A stretch of DNA of 64,000 nt from Aliarcobacter sp. (GTDB taxonomy: Bacteria > Campylobacterota > Campylobacteria > Campylobacterales > Arcobacteraceae). Positions within the stretch are counted from its first letter, which is position 1; each line of letters begins with the position of its first letter. Of the stretch, positions 1-9,566 are shown piece by piece. The translations under genes were made by a program, and so were the position numbers. The notes beneath the pieces are model-generated. The model worked only from the letters and a program-made list of their open reading frames with translations. It was not told the DNA's origin and did no database searches. Location: positions 33,417 to 97,416 of the forward strand of contig JAGOIF010000002.1 in the NCBI GenBank assembly GCA_017995775.1. Direction: 5' to 3'.

Positions 1-53
1 TTTATGTTAATATTATTAATATAAAAAAATACTAAAAGAAAATAAGGAAAAAT

Positions 54-1874
54 ATGAGTCTTCAAGATCAAGCTAGTTTTCTTTCAAATATCCATCCCTT
101 TCAAGTTTTAACACCAGGTCAAATGGACAAATGTATAAGACATATGGATATAGCTTATTATCCTAAGAATTCTGTTTTAATAAGCCCTGAAAAAATATCA
201 AGTCATTTTTTTATAATAATAAAAGGTTCTGTATACGAATACTCTGCTGATAATTTAGTAGTTATGGATTATCATCAAGAAGATTCTTTTGATTCAAATT
301 CTTTAATTTATGGAAAATGCAATAACACGTTTAAGGTTTATGAAGAACTAATTTGTTATGAAATTGAAAAAAATACTTTTCTAAGATTAATTGAAGAAAA
401 TCAACAATTCAAAGACTATTTTTTAAAAGATTTAGTAAATAAAATACAAACATTAAAAGATAAAGAATATACATCAGAACTATCATCTTTTATGATTGCA
501 AAAGTTGATGATACATTAATTCATGATGCATGTATCGTGGATGAAAATACAAAATTAATAGATGCAATACAACAATCTATGGATTATAGAACTTCAACTA
601 TAATAGTAAAAAAACAAAGTGGAGAATATGGAATTATTACAGATTCTCTTTTAAAAATTAAAGTTTTACTAGAAGGAAGAGACTTAACAATTCCAGTTAT
701 TGATATTGCTATTTTCCCACTTTTAACTGTACATGATGATGATTATTTATTTGAAGCATTAACAATTTTAATTAAAAAAAATATAAAAAGAATTGGTGTT
801 ACAAATAATAAAGGTGAGATGATAGGAATATTAGAACAAATGGATGTATTGTCTCATTTTGCAAACCATACTTATGTTGTTGATTCAAAAATAAAAAGAG
901 CTAAAGGCATAGAAGACTTAAAATCTGCAAGTATGGATTTTATAAATATAATAAAAAGTTTACAGATAAAAGGTGTAAAAGTAAATCATATTTCAAATTT
1001 AATAGGTCAATTAAATACAAAAGTTTATCAAAAACTTTATAAATTAGTTTTACCAAATGAATTACAGAAAAATGCTTGTCTTATTGTTATGGGAAGTGAA
1101 GGAAGAAACGAACAAATAATCAAAACTGATCAAGATAATGCACTTGTTATAAAAGATGGTGTTGATGTTGAACAATATAGACCTTATATGGAAGCAATTA
1201 CTTCACATTTAATAGACTTTGGTTATCCAAGATGTGAAGGAAACATCATGGTTTCAAATCCATTTTGGTGTAAAACTGTAAGTGAATATAAAAGCGAAAC
1301 AGCACGTTGGATAGAAGCTCCTGATATGCAAAACTATATGGATTTAGCAATATTTTTTGACTCTTTTGCCGTTGCGGGAGATAAAGATTTATTAATTAAT
1401 TTAAAAGATGATTTATTTAATAAATTACATGATAAAGACGTATTTATGGCATATTTTGCAAAAGCAACTTTGGCTTTTGAAACTCCAAGTACCGTTGCTA
1501 ATTTTATGACAAAAACTCATAATATTGATATCAAAAAAGCAGCAGTTTTCCCTATTGTTCAAGGGATTAGAAGTTTAGCATTAAGAGAAAAAATCAGAGA
1601 AACTACAACTGTTAAAAGAATCAAAATTCTAGAAGAAAAAAAAGTTTTACAAAAAGACAAGGCTGCTGAATTAATAGAAGCTTTTGATGTTGTAAATAAT
1701 CTTAGACTAAAAGCTCAACTTGAACATATTCAAGATGGCAAAAAAATAAATAACGAAGTAGATACTCATACTCTAGGTAAAATTGAAAGAGATTTATTAA
1801 AAGATTCTTTTAAAATTGTTAATGAATTTAAAAAATTTATTAACTACACATTTAGAATAGATAAGATTTCATAA
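54..1874 (+). CDS. cNMP-binding/CBS/DUF294 nucleotidyltransferase, copy 1
   Basis: Predicted cytoplasmic signalling protein of 606 residues. Residues about 10-130 look like a cyclic-nucleotide-binding (CAP_ED) fold, about 145-275 like a pair of CBS domains, and the rest like the DUF294 putative nucleotidyltransferase and its C-terminal partner domain. The GlnD-like active-site signature is visible as GSEGRNEQ (347-354) followed by TDQDNAL (358-364). The start is set by AAGGA 8 bases upstream. The stop overlaps the next ATG by one base (TAATG), so it is co-translated with the exonuclease. CBS pairs commonly bind adenine nucleotides; that this protein senses energy state and nucleotidylates a target linked to acetate uptake is inference from its place beside actP. 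A paralogue lies at 7089-8930. Confidence 0.85.
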   Translation: MSLQDQASFLSNIHPFQVLTPGQMDKCIRHMDIAYYPKNSVLISPEKISSHFFIIIKGSVYEYSADNLVVMDYHQEDSFDSNSLIYGKCNNTFKVYEELICYEIEKNTFLRLIEENQQFKDYFLKDLVNKIQTLKDKEYTSELSSFMIAKVDDTLIHDACIVDENTKLIDAIQQSMDYRTSTIIVKKQSGEYGIITDSLLKIKVLLEGRDLTIPVIDIAIFPLLTVHDDDYLFEALTILIKKNIKRIGVTNNKGEMIGILEQMDVLSHFANHTYVVDSKIKRAKGIEDLKSASMDFINIIKSLQIKGVKVNHISNLIGQLNTKVYQKLYKLVLPNELQKNACLIVMGSEGRNEQIIKTDQDNALVIKDGVDVEQYRPYMEAITSHLIDFGYPRCEGNIMVSNPFWCKTVSEYKSETARWIEAPDMQNYMDLAIFFDSFAVAGDKDLLINLKDDLFNKLHDKDVFMAYFAKATLAFETPSTVANFMTKTHNIDIKKAAVFPIVQGIRSLALREKIRETTTVKRIKILEEKKVLQKDKAAELIEAFDVVNNLRLKAQLEHIQDGKKINNEVDTHTLGKIERDLLKDSFKIVNEFKKFINYTFRIDKIS

Positions 1875-2506
1875 TGTTTGATAACTTTTTTAAAAATTGG
1901 AATAGAAAAAAATTAAAAGATAAAAAATATGATTTTTTATTTGACACTCCAATTGGGAATGAATATATTTGTCTAGATTGTGAAACAAGTGGCTTAAATC
2001 CGAGAAAAGATGAAATTCTTTCGATTGGTGCTGTTCATATTAGAGATAATAAAATACTTATGAGAAAAACATTCAATATGTTTTTAAAACCTTCAAATGA
2101 CATAAATGCAACATCAATAAAAATACATCATATCAGACCAATAGATTTAGAAAATGGTATGGATCCAAAGGATGCAATTTTACAATTATTAGATTTTATT
2201 GGCTCTCGTCCAATAGTTGGTTATTATATTAAATTTGATGTTGCAATTATTTCAAGATATACAAAAAAATTCATTGGAATTAAACTTCCAAATGAAACAA
2301 TTGAAGTATCAACTTTGTATTATAAAACAAGAAAAAAAACTAGTGATTATGAGTTTATTGATCTAAAATTTGACACCATATTAAAAAATCTAAACATCCC
2401 AGCTTTAGGGAAACATGATGCATTAAATGATGCAATTATGACATCAATGATGTTTTTAAAATTAAAAGATTTAACTCCTGCAAAAACAACTTTTTACACA
2501 AGTTGA
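1874..2506 (+). CDS. DnaQ-like 3'-5' exonuclease, copy 1
   Basis: 210-residue DEDDh-family exonuclease resembling the proofreading epsilon subunit of DNA polymerase III, but without the polymerase-binding tail of true DnaQ. The ExoI motif DCETSGLNP has D35 and E37; a later FDV holds the ExoII aspartate, and HDALNDA near the C-terminus supplies the ExoIII histidine and aspartate. All four acidic residues and the general-base His appear to be present, so it is probably catalytically competent. It is translationally coupled to the nucleotidyltransferase before it. The pair recurs at 8923-9540, so its role is likely tied to that partner rather than to replication. The substrate is unknown. Confidence 0.85.
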   Translation: MFDNFFKNWNRKKLKDKKYDFLFDTPIGNEYICLDCETSGLNPRKDEILSIGAVHIRDNKILMRKTFNMFLKPSNDINATSIKIHHIRPIDLENGMDPKDAILQLLDFIGSRPIVGYYIKFDVAIISRYTKKFIGIKLPNETIEVSTLYYKTRKKTSDYEFIDLKFDTILKNLNIPALGKHDALNDAIMTSMMFLKLKDLTPAKTTFYTS

Positions 2507-2655
2507 TCTAACTATAAAATACTTACAAAATATCGATTCAAAAAGTTACATTATCTTTAGAATTTTCTTAAGTTTTTAAACTTTCTTTATAAACTTATTA
2601 AATCTAAAATTAAAAGAAGTATAATTAGTTACTATTTAAATTTAGGTGTAAGAGC

Positions 2656-2670
2656 AGCTATTTTAAATGA
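2656..2670 (+). promoter_or_regulatory. acetate-island promoter motif, site 1
   Basis: AGCTATTTTAAATGA lies 31 bases before the first DUF485 gene. It is a variant of a sequence also found before actP2, before the second nucleotidyltransferase and before pta. It may be part of a -10 region or a regulator site; I cannot tell which. The rest of the 2507-2686 gap is A/T-rich with no clear hairpin. Confidence 0.4.
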
Positions 2671-2686
2671 AAATTAAGGGGAGAAC

Positions 2687-3001
2687 ATGAACAAGGACTT
2701 AGTACAAAAAATTAAATCTAATCCTAAATATCAAGAGTTAGTTTCAAAGAGAAATTCTTTTTCTTTAAAATTATCACTTTTTGTTTTGGTAATGTTTTAT
2801 GCATACATTGTAGTTATTGCATTTGACAAAGAACTTTTAGCGACAAAAATTGGGGAAGGTGTAATGACGGTAGCGTTTCCAGTAGGAGCTGCAATTATTA
2901 TAATTAGTTTTATAACAACGTTGATTTATGTAAATCGAGCAAATAATGAATTTGAAGATTTAACAAATGAAATTAAAGAAGATGTAAAGGATTTACTATA
3001 A
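2687..3001 (+). CDS. DUF485 small membrane protein, copy 1 (ActP partner)
   Basis: 104-residue inner-membrane protein of the DUF485 family. Two hydrophobic segments (about 27-47 and 62-84) are flanked by charged ends, including an acidic C-terminal tail. It starts at ATG after a good AAGGGGAG ribosome site and ends in a one-base TAATG overlap with actP1. DUF485 genes regularly precede the acetate symporter ActP in proteobacteria, so a helper or accessory role in acetate permease function is likely, although no biochemical role is established from sequence. A close paralogue sits at 4977-5291 in front of the second actP. Confidence 0.85.
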   Translation: MNKDLVQKIKSNPKYQELVSKRNSFSLKLSLFVLVMFYAYIVVIAFDKELLATKIGEGVMTVAFPVGAAIIIISFITTLIYVNRANNEFEDLTNEIKEDVKDLL

Positions 3002-4650
3002 TGTTAAAAATTATTACACTATTAAGTTTATTTGCACTTGGATTATTTGCAGCAGGTGATGCAACATTCGAGGGTAAAAGAGATTTAAATATTTCTGCAA
3101 TTATAATGTTTTTCATCTTTATTGCTGGAACATTAGGAATCACAAAATGGGCTGCTAGTAAAACAAAATCTGCTTCAGATTTCTATACAGCAGGTGGAGG
3201 AATCACTGGATTCCAAAATGGTATGGCAATTGCTGGAGATTATATGTCAGCGGCGTCTTTCCTAGGTATTTCTGGAATGATTTACTTAAGTGGATATGAT
3301 GGTTTAATTTATGCTGTTGGATTCCTTGTTGGTTGGCCTGTAATTTTATTCTTAATGGCTGAAAAATTAAGAAACTTAGGTAAATTTACATTTACTGATA
3401 TTGCTGCATATAGATTAGATCAAACTAAAATCAGAATTTTAGCTGCTTTTGGTTCTTTATCTGTTGTAACTTTATATCTAATCGCTCAAATGGTTGGAGC
3501 TGGAAAATTAATCCAAATCTTATTTGGTATGGATTATGAGTACGCGGTTATCCTTGTTGGTGTTATGATGATTATTTATGTAACATTTGGTGGAATGTTA
3601 GCTACAACTTGGGTACAAATTATCAAAGCTGTATTATTACTTTCAGGTGTTACTTTCATGGGTCTTATGGTAATGATTCATTACAATTTCTCTTTCGGAG
3701 ATTTAGCTACTCAAGCAGTTGCAGTTCATGAAAAAGGTCAAGCTATTATGGCTCCTGGTGGATTTATAACAGACCCTATTTCTGCAATTTCTTTAGGTAT
3801 GGCGTTAATGTTAGGAACTGCTGGTTTACCACATATCTTAATGAGATTCTTTACTGTTGGAAATGCTAAAGAAGCTAGAAAATCTGTTGTTTATGCAACT
3901 GGATTTATTGGTTACTTCTATTTAATTATTGCTGTTATTGGTTTAGGTGCGATTGTATTCTTAAACTCACCAGATGGTGCTCAATACTTTAAAGATGGTA
4001 AGCTAATTGGTGGTGCTAATATGGCTGCTATTCACTTATCACATGTTGTTGGTGGAGATATTTTCTTAGGATTTATTTCAGCTGTTGCATTTGCTACTAT
4101 TTTAGCGGTTGTTTCAGGATTAACACTAGCAGGTGCATCATCAATATCTCATGATATTTATGCAATTGTAATGAAAAAAGGTAAAGCTACTGAAGCTGCT
4201 GAAATTAAAGTTTCAAAAAGATCAGTAATCGTTATTGGTATTGTTGGAGTTATTTTAGGAATTGCTTTTGAAAAACAAAATATTGCATTCATGGTTGGTC
4301 TTGCATTTGCTATTGCTGCATCTGCTAACTTCCCTATTTTATTCCTTTCAATTTACTGGAAGAAATTAACAACTAGAGGTGCGTTTATTGGTGGATTTAT
4401 TGGTCTTATAACTGCTGTTGTTCTTGTAATCTTAAGTCCAACTGTATGGGTTGAAATTCTAGGAAATGCAAAAGCAATTTTCCCATATAAACACCCTGCG
4501 TTATTCTCAGTAACTGCGGCATTTGTTTCTATTTGGTTCTTCTCAATTACTGACAAATCAGAAAGTGCTAAAAAAGAAATCGAATCATATGATGCTCAAA
4601 ATGTTAGAGCTGAAACTGGTATTGGTGCAGACGGAGCTGTTTCTCACTAA
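3001..4650 (+). CDS. actP: Cation/acetate symporter ActP, copy 1
   Basis: 549-residue member of the sodium:solute symporter (SSS) family that imports acetate with a cation across the inner membrane. The N-terminus (about 1-18) is a signal-peptide-like hydrophobic stretch, followed by about 13 hydrophobic segments. Family landmarks are [14 protein letters not shown] (about 59-72), [14 protein letters not shown] and a conserved [15 protein letters not shown] stretch. It starts in the stop codon of the DUF485 gene, so the two form one unit, and ends at a strong hairpin. The second copy (5291-6961) is near-identical over long stretches. The first loop reads EGKRD here and DAVKRD in copy 2. Confidence 0.93.
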   Translation: MLKIITLLSLFALGLFAAGDATFEGKRDLNISAIIMFFIFIAGTLGITKWAASKTKSASDFYTAGGGITGFQNGMAIAGDYMSAASFLGISGMIYLSGYDGLIYAVGFLVGWPVILFLMAEKLRNLGKFTFTDIAAYRLDQTKIRILAAFGSLSVVTLYLIAQMVGAGKLIQILFGMDYEYAVILVGVMMIIYVTFGGMLATTWVQIIKAVLLLSGVTFMGLMVMIHYNFSFGDLATQAVAVHEKGQAIMAPGGFITDPISAISLGMALMLGTAGLPHILMRFFTVGNAKEARKSVVYATGFIGYFYLIIAVIGLGAIVFLNSPDGAQYFKDGKLIGGANMAAIHLSHVVGGDIFLGFISAVAFATILAVVSGLTLAGASSISHDIYAIVMKKGKATEAAEIKVSKRSVIVIGIVGVILGIAFEKQNIAFMVGLAFAIAASANFPILFLSIYWKKLTTRGAFIGGFIGLITAVVLVILSPTVWVEILGNAKAIFPYKHPALFSVTAAFVSIWFFSITDKSESAKKEIESYDAQNVRAETGIGADGAVSH

Positions 4651-4654
4651 AGAT

Positions 4655-4683
4655 TTACTAAAGAGATTTATTCTCTTTAGTAA
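4655..4683 (+). terminator. Hairpin terminator after actP1
   Basis: A perfect 12-bp inverted repeat (arm TTACTAAAGAGA, 4655-4666 and 4672-4683) with a 5-base loop, four bases after the actP1 stop. The downstream tract is A/T-rich rather than a pure T run, so it may terminate or protect the 3' end. Confidence 0.65.
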
Positions 4684-4883
4684 TATTTCTATCTACTAAA
4701 AAATTATTAAATCTTTCATACACTAATTATCTTAATAAATTATAAAATTTTTAAACTAAATTAAATAATTTATAATCTATTTTTGTGTTACTAATCTACA
4801 AATCATTACACAAATTTTACACAATTATCAAAATATATCTATCTAATTTCCAACATTGAATGTATAATCACTTACTTTTAATT

Positions 4884-4899
4884 TGCTATTTTAATGCTA
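4884..4899 (+). promoter_or_regulatory. acetate-island promoter motif, site 2
   Basis: TGCTATTTTAATGCTA lies 93 bases before the second DUF485 start. The identical 16-mer occurs before pta at 12281-12296. It contains TGCTA twice as a direct repeat and also reads as an extended -10 (TGnTATTTT). The rest of the 326-base gap 4651-4976 holds the actP1 terminator and A/T-rich sequence; I see no gene or RNA there. Confidence 0.45.
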
Positions 4900-4976
4900 T
4901 GGTATTATTATGGTTTATTTTAAAAATGATAATAATATGTTATTTATTTATTATCAACTTAGAAAAAGGAAGCAGA

Positions 4977-5291
4977 ATGAATGACGAATTAGTAGACAGA
5001 ATTGAATCTAATCCTAAATATATTGAATTAGTTTCAAAAAGAAATAGTCTGGGAATTAAACTTGGTATTTTTGTATTAGTTATGTTTTATGCATATATTG
5101 TAATTATTGCTTTTAACAAAGAAATTTTATCAGCAAAAATTGGTGATGGTGTTACTACTATTGCATTTCCAATAGCTTTAGCTATTTTAGTTCTTAGTTT
5201 CATCACAACTTTAATTTATGTGAGAAAAGCAAATGGTGAATTCGAAGATTTAACTAATGAAATAAAAAAAGACGTAAAGGATTTAATCTAA
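4977..5291 (+). CDS. DUF485 small membrane protein, copy 2 (ActP partner)
   Basis: 104 residues, two hydrophobic segments, and the same length and tail as the copy at 2687-3001 (both keep [14 protein letters not shown] and [13 protein letters not shown] segments). The frame is open back to 4860, but the ATG at 4977 has a clear AAAAAGGA site 6 bases upstream and gives exactly the paralogue's N-terminus, so I chose it. It overlaps actP2 by one base (TAATG). It probably acts with ActP2 in the inner membrane; its mechanism is unknown. Confidence 0.85.
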   Translation: MNDELVDRIESNPKYIELVSKRNSLGIKLGIFVLVMFYAYIVIIAFNKEILSAKIGDGVTTIAFPIALAILVLSFITTLIYVRKANGEFEDLTNEIKKDVKDLI

Positions 5292-6961
5292 TGTTAAAAA
5301 TACTAACACTAACTTTAATTTTTGCAATATCTTTATTTGCAGCAGGTGATGCAACATTTGATGCAGTAAAAAGAGACCTTAATATTCCTGCGATTGTTAT
5401 GTTCTTAGTTTTTATTGCTGGAACTTTAGGTATTACTTATTGGGCAGCTAGAAAAACAAAATCTGCAAGTGATTTTTATACAGCAGGTGGAGGAATTACT
5501 GGTTTTCAAAATGGTTTAGCAATTGCTGGAGACTATATGTCTGCTGCTGCGTTTCTTGGGGTTTCTGGTCTTATTTACATGAAAGGTTATGATGGAGTAA
5601 TTTATGCTGTATCTTTCTTGGTTGGTTGGCCTGTAATTTTATTTTTCATGGCTGAAAAATTAAGAAACTTAGGTAAATTTACTTTTGCTGATATTGCTGC
5701 TTATAGATTAGGACAAAAAGAGATTAGAACTTTAGCTGCGTTTGGTTCTTTATCTGTTGTTATTTTATATCTTATTGCACAAATGGTTGGGGCTGGAAAA
5801 CTAATTCAAGTTTTATTTGGTATGGAATATGAATATGCTGTATTTATGGTTGGGGCATTAATGATTATTTATGTAACTTTTGGTGGAATGTTAGCTACTA
5901 CTTGGGTACAAATTATTAAAGCATGTTTACTATTATCAGGTGTTTCATTTATGGCTGTTATGGTTTTATATCATTTTGACTTCTCATTTGAAGCATTAGC
6001 TGCAAAAGCTGTTGAAAATCATAAATCTGGAGAAGCAATATTAAGTCCAGGTGGATTCTTAACTGATCCTATTTCTGCTATTTCTTTAGGTATGGCCTTA
6101 ATGCTAGGAACTGCTGGTCTTCCTCACGTTTTAATGAGATTCTTTACAGTTGGTAATGCAAAGGAAGCTAGAAAATCTGTTGTTTATGCAACTGGATTTG
6201 TTGCATATTTCTGGGTAATTATCACAATTGTTGGATTCGGTGCAATTGCATTTTTAAATACGGCTGAAGGTGCACAATATTTTGATGGAGCAAAAGCTTA
6301 TATGGATGGTGGAGCTTTATTTGGTGGAAGTAATATGGCTTCTGTTCACTTATCTCATATGTTAGGTGGAAATGCATTCTTAGGATTTATTTCAGCTGTT
6401 GCATTTGCTACTATTTTAGCAGTTGTTTCAGGATTAACACTTGCAGGTGCAAGTGCTATATCACATGATATTTATTCAAATGTTATCAATCCAAATGCAA
6501 GTGACGAACAAGTTGTAAAAATCTCTAAAATCACTGTTGTTATAATAGGTGTTATTGGTGTTACTTTAGGAATTGCTTTTGAATCACAAAATATTGCTTA
6601 TATGGTTGGATTAGCATTTGGTATTGCAGCATCTGCAAACTTCCCTATTTTATTCCTTTCTATTTACTGGAGAGGATTAACTACAAGAGGTGCATTTATT
6701 GGTGGATTCTTAGGATTAATTACTGCTGTTGCTTTAGTAATCTTAGGACCAAATGTTTGGGTACAAATTTTAGGAAATGAAAAAGCGATTTTCCCTTATG
6801 CGCACCCTGCACTATTCTCTGTAACTGTTGCATTTGTTTCTATTTGGTTATTCTCAAAACTTGATAACTCTCCTAGAGCTAAACATGAAAGACAATTATT
6901 TAGAGCACAAAACGTAAGAGCTAATACTGGTATTGGTGCAGCTGGAGCTGTTTCTCACTAA
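5291..6961 (+). CDS. actP: Cation/acetate symporter ActP, copy 2
   Basis: 556-residue SSS-family acetate symporter paralogous to the gene at 3001-4650. It shares the signal-like N-terminus, [25 protein letters not shown] and [15 protein letters not shown], and an almost identical C-terminal end (VRAxTGIGAxGAVSH). The main differences are an insertion of about 6 residues in the loop near 330 ([13 protein letters not shown]) and scattered changes within helices. It is coupled to its own DUF485 gene by a one-base overlap and followed by a terminator hairpin. The two copies may differ in affinity or expression; the sequence alone does not say which. Confidence 0.93.
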   Translation: MLKILTLTLIFAISLFAAGDATFDAVKRDLNIPAIVMFLVFIAGTLGITYWAARKTKSASDFYTAGGGITGFQNGLAIAGDYMSAAAFLGVSGLIYMKGYDGVIYAVSFLVGWPVILFFMAEKLRNLGKFTFADIAAYRLGQKEIRTLAAFGSLSVVILYLIAQMVGAGKLIQVLFGMEYEYAVFMVGALMIIYVTFGGMLATTWVQIIKACLLLSGVSFMAVMVLYHFDFSFEALAAKAVENHKSGEAILSPGGFLTDPISAISLGMALMLGTAGLPHVLMRFFTVGNAKEARKSVVYATGFVAYFWVIITIVGFGAIAFLNTAEGAQYFDGAKAYMDGGALFGGSNMASVHLSHMLGGNAFLGFISAVAFATILAVVSGLTLAGASAISHDIYSNVINPNASDEQVVKISKITVVIIGVIGVTLGIAFESQNIAYMVGLAFGIAASANFPILFLSIYWRGLTTRGAFIGGFLGLITAVALVILGPNVWVQILGNEKAIFPYAHPALFSVTVAFVSIWLFSKLDNSPRAKHERQLFRAQNVRANTGIGAAGAVSH

Positions 6962-6966
6962 ATCAT

Positions 6967-6994
6967 TTTATCAAAGGATTTTTCCTTTGATAAA
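6967..6994 (+). terminator. Hairpin terminator after actP2
   Basis: Perfect 12-bp inverted repeat (arm TTTATCAAAGGA, 6967-6978 and 6983-6994) with a 4-T loop, six bases after the actP2 stop. Confidence 0.7.
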
Positions 6995-7019
6995 TATCTT
7001 CAAATTTTTTATCTTTTTC

Positions 7020-7033
7020 AAGCTATTTAATGA
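7020..7033 (+). promoter_or_regulatory. acetate-island promoter motif, site 3
   Basis: AAGCTATTTAATGA resembles the motifs before actP1, actP2 and pta. It lies about 68 bases before the second nucleotidyltransferase, the same distance as the pta copy. A TATAAT-like -10 (within AGCTATAATAATG) follows about 35 bases downstream, so this site could be an upstream regulator site rather than the -10 itself. Confidence 0.4.
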
Positions 7034-7088
7034 TAATTTTTTTACTCATTTATAGCTATAATAATGTATTTTAACATAAAGAGTAACT

Positions 7089-8930
7089 ATGAGTATGCTA
7101 GAACAAAAAACATTTATTTCTTCAATTCATCCTTTTGAAAATTTAACAATACATGAACTTGATCATCTTGTGGAAAGTATTGATATTGTATATTTTAAAG
7201 AAAAACAAATTGTACAAAAACCAGATCAAGAACCTGAATATCTTTTTTTTATTTTAAAAGGATTAGTTCAAGAAAAACATGAAGATGAAGTTTTATCGAT
7301 TTATTCAAAAAATGAAATTTTTGATTCTGTTTCTTTAATAGAAAATCATTCAAAAAATACATTTGTTACAACAGAAGAAACAATTTGTTATACACTTCCT
7401 AGAGAAATTTTTATTGCTACATTACAAGAAAATCAAATATTAAAAAAATATTTCTTTCAATCTATTTCTGAGAAATTAAACAATAATATTCATTATGAAA
7501 AGAATAAAGAAATGGCAAATATTATGGTTGCAAAGGTTAAAGATGCAACTATTCATAAAGCTGTAATTATTGATACTAATAAATCTATTTTTGAAGCTGC
7601 TCAAATAATCAAAAAAGAAAAAGTTCCTACAATTTTACTAAAAGATGAAAATGGTGAAATGTATATTGTAACTGATTCGGATTTCAGACAAAAAGTAATT
7701 TTAAATAGAATGGATTTTGATGATAAAATTATCAAAATTGCAACTAAAGGTCTAATTTATATAAATGAAAATGATTTTTTATTTAATGCACAGTTAATCA
7801 TGGCAAAACATGGACTTAAAAGAGTTGTTGTAAAAAATGATAATGATGAAATTATTGGAATTATAGATCAAATATCTTTATCTTCATTTTTTGCTACAAA
7901 TACTTTTTCAGTTTCAAATAAAATTGTTAAAGCAGAAACGGTAGAAGAACTAAAAGAAGCTTCATTGTCTTTTATAAAAATTATCAAATCATTAAATGCA
8001 AAAGGTGTAAAGATTGAATTTATTTCAAGATTGGTAAATCAATTAAATAAAAAACTTCTAGATAAATTATATAAGTTATTAGCGCCAAGTGAATTATATG
8101 AAAAATCTTGTTTAGTTGTTATGGGAAGTGAAGGAAGAGGAGAACAAATTTTAAAAACTGATCAAGATAATGCAATAATCATAAATGATAATTGTACTAT
8201 TGATGAAAAAGAGTTATTAGAATTTACTCATAATTTCACAGAAACCTTAGTTGATTTTGGATTTCCTAGATGTGAAGGAAATATTATGGTTTCAAATCCT
8301 TTTTGGTGTAAGAAAGAATCAGAATTTAGAAATTCTATTTTCAAATGGGTAAATGAACCAAGTGGTGATAATTTTATGAATATTGCAATTTTCTATGATG
8401 CTATTTGTGTTTCAGGAAATAGAGATTTAGTTCTTAATTTAAAAGAATATTTATTTAATGTTGCAGGTAATTCTCAAATTTTTAATGCTCATTTTGCAAA
8501 AGTAATAAGTAATTTTGATGTTCCTTTAGGATTCTTTGATGGTTTTATATTAAATAATAAAGATGATAAACATAAAAATGAAATTGACATTAAAAAAGGC
8601 GGTATTTTTATTATTGTTCAAGGAATTCGTTCTCTTAGTTTAGAGCACAAACTTCTAAATACAAGCACTGCAAAAAGAATTCAAAGATTAATTGAAATTG
8701 GTGTTTTAGAACCAGAATTAGGGAAAGAATTAACAATGGCGTTTAATTTTCTAACAAATTTAAAATTAAAATCAAATTTAGAAAAACTTGATAAAAATTT
8801 AACTATTGATAATTATATAAATCCTAATAATTTAAATACTATGGAAAAAGATTTATTAAAAGAATCCTTTAAAATAGTAAATAAATTAAAGAAAAAACTA
8901 GAATTCCACTTTAAGTTAAACTATGTTTAG
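7089..8930 (+). CDS. cNMP-binding/CBS/DUF294 nucleotidyltransferase, copy 2
   Basis: 613-residue paralogue of the protein at 54-1874 with the same layout: CAP_ED-like N-terminus, two CBS domains, DUF294 nucleotidyltransferase and C-terminal helical domain. The active-site signature is intact (GSEGRGEQ then TDQDNAI), and CEGNIMVSNPFWCK is shared word for word between the copies, while the sensor half is much more diverged. This pattern suggests a common reaction with different input signals. The C-terminal half carries a short extra loop (near NNKDDKHKNE) absent from copy 1. It overlaps the exonuclease gene by 8 bases. Function beyond the family assignment is inference. Confidence 0.85.
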   Translation: MSMLEQKTFISSIHPFENLTIHELDHLVESIDIVYFKEKQIVQKPDQEPEYLFFILKGLVQEKHEDEVLSIYSKNEIFDSVSLIENHSKNTFVTTEETICYTLPREIFIATLQENQILKKYFFQSISEKLNNNIHYEKNKEMANIMVAKVKDATIHKAVIIDTNKSIFEAAQIIKKEKVPTILLKDENGEMYIVTDSDFRQKVILNRMDFDDKIIKIATKGLIYINENDFLFNAQLIMAKHGLKRVVVKNDNDEIIGIIDQISLSSFFATNTFSVSNKIVKAETVEELKEASLSFIKIIKSLNAKGVKIEFISRLVNQLNKKLLDKLYKLLAPSELYEKSCLVVMGSEGRGEQILKTDQDNAIIINDNCTIDEKELLEFTHNFTETLVDFGFPRCEGNIMVSNPFWCKKESEFRNSIFKWVNEPSGDNFMNIAIFYDAICVSGNRDLVLNLKEYLFNVAGNSQIFNAHFAKVISNFDVPLGFFDGFILNNKDDKHKNEIDIKKGGIFIIVQGIRSLSLEHKLLNTSTAKRIQRLIEIGVLEPELGKELTMAFNFLTNLKLKSNLEKLDKNLTIDNYINPNNLNTMEKDLLKESFKIVNKLKKKLEFHFKLNYV

Positions 8931-9540
8931 AAAAATCTATAACTATTTCAATAAACGAAATTTAAAAGATAATAAATATTTATTTTTATTTGATGAACCA
9001 AATGATGAAGAGTTTGTTTGTTTTGATTGCGAAACAACTGGACTTGACCCAAAAATAGATGATATTATCTCAATTGGTGCTGTTATAATAAAAAATAACA
9101 CTATTGTATCAAGTAAAAAATTTGTAAGATTTGTAAAACCAAAAACAGATCTTCAAGCAGATGCTATAAAAATACATCATATTAGAGTATGTGATTTAAC
9201 AAATGCTGGTGATATTGATAATATGATTATTGAATTTTTAGAATTTATTGGTAATAGAACTTTAGTTGGTTATTTCTTGGAATTTGATATTAATATGATT
9301 AACAAATATTTAAAACCAATGTTAGGAATAAAACTTCCAAATAAAGCACTTGAAGTTTCTGCTATTTATCATGATTATAAAATGGAAATAATTCCTCAAG
9401 GACACATTGATTTAAGATTCAACACTATTATGGATGAATTAAAAATTCCAAATTTTGGAAAACACGATGCATTTAATGATGCACTAATGACTTCAATGAT
9501 TTTTGTAAAATTAAAAAATCTACCAAATGTAAAAATATAA
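8923..9540 (+). CDS. DnaQ-like 3'-5' exonuclease, copy 2
   Basis: 205-residue DEDDh exonuclease paralogous to the protein at 1874-2506. It retains DCETTGLDP (ExoI), a FDIN segment (ExoII) and HDAFNDA (ExoIII), so catalysis is probably preserved. It overlaps the nucleotidyltransferase by 8 bases and is 26 bases before the first acetate kinase. It may therefore be transcribed with acetate activation genes. It lacks the C-terminal extension of replicative DnaQ and is unlikely to be the main proofreading subunit. Confidence 0.85.
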   Translation: MFRKIYNYFNKRNLKDNKYLFLFDEPNDEEFVCFDCETTGLDPKIDDIISIGAVIIKNNTIVSSKKFVRFVKPKTDLQADAIKIHHIRVCDLTNAGDIDNMIIEFLEFIGNRTLVGYFLEFDINMINKYLKPMLGIKLPNKALEVSAIYHDYKMEIIPQGHIDLRFNTIMDELKIPNFGKHDAFNDALMTSMIFVKLKNLPNVKI

Positions 9541-9566
9541 AAGTTAAAATATAAAGGAAAATAATA

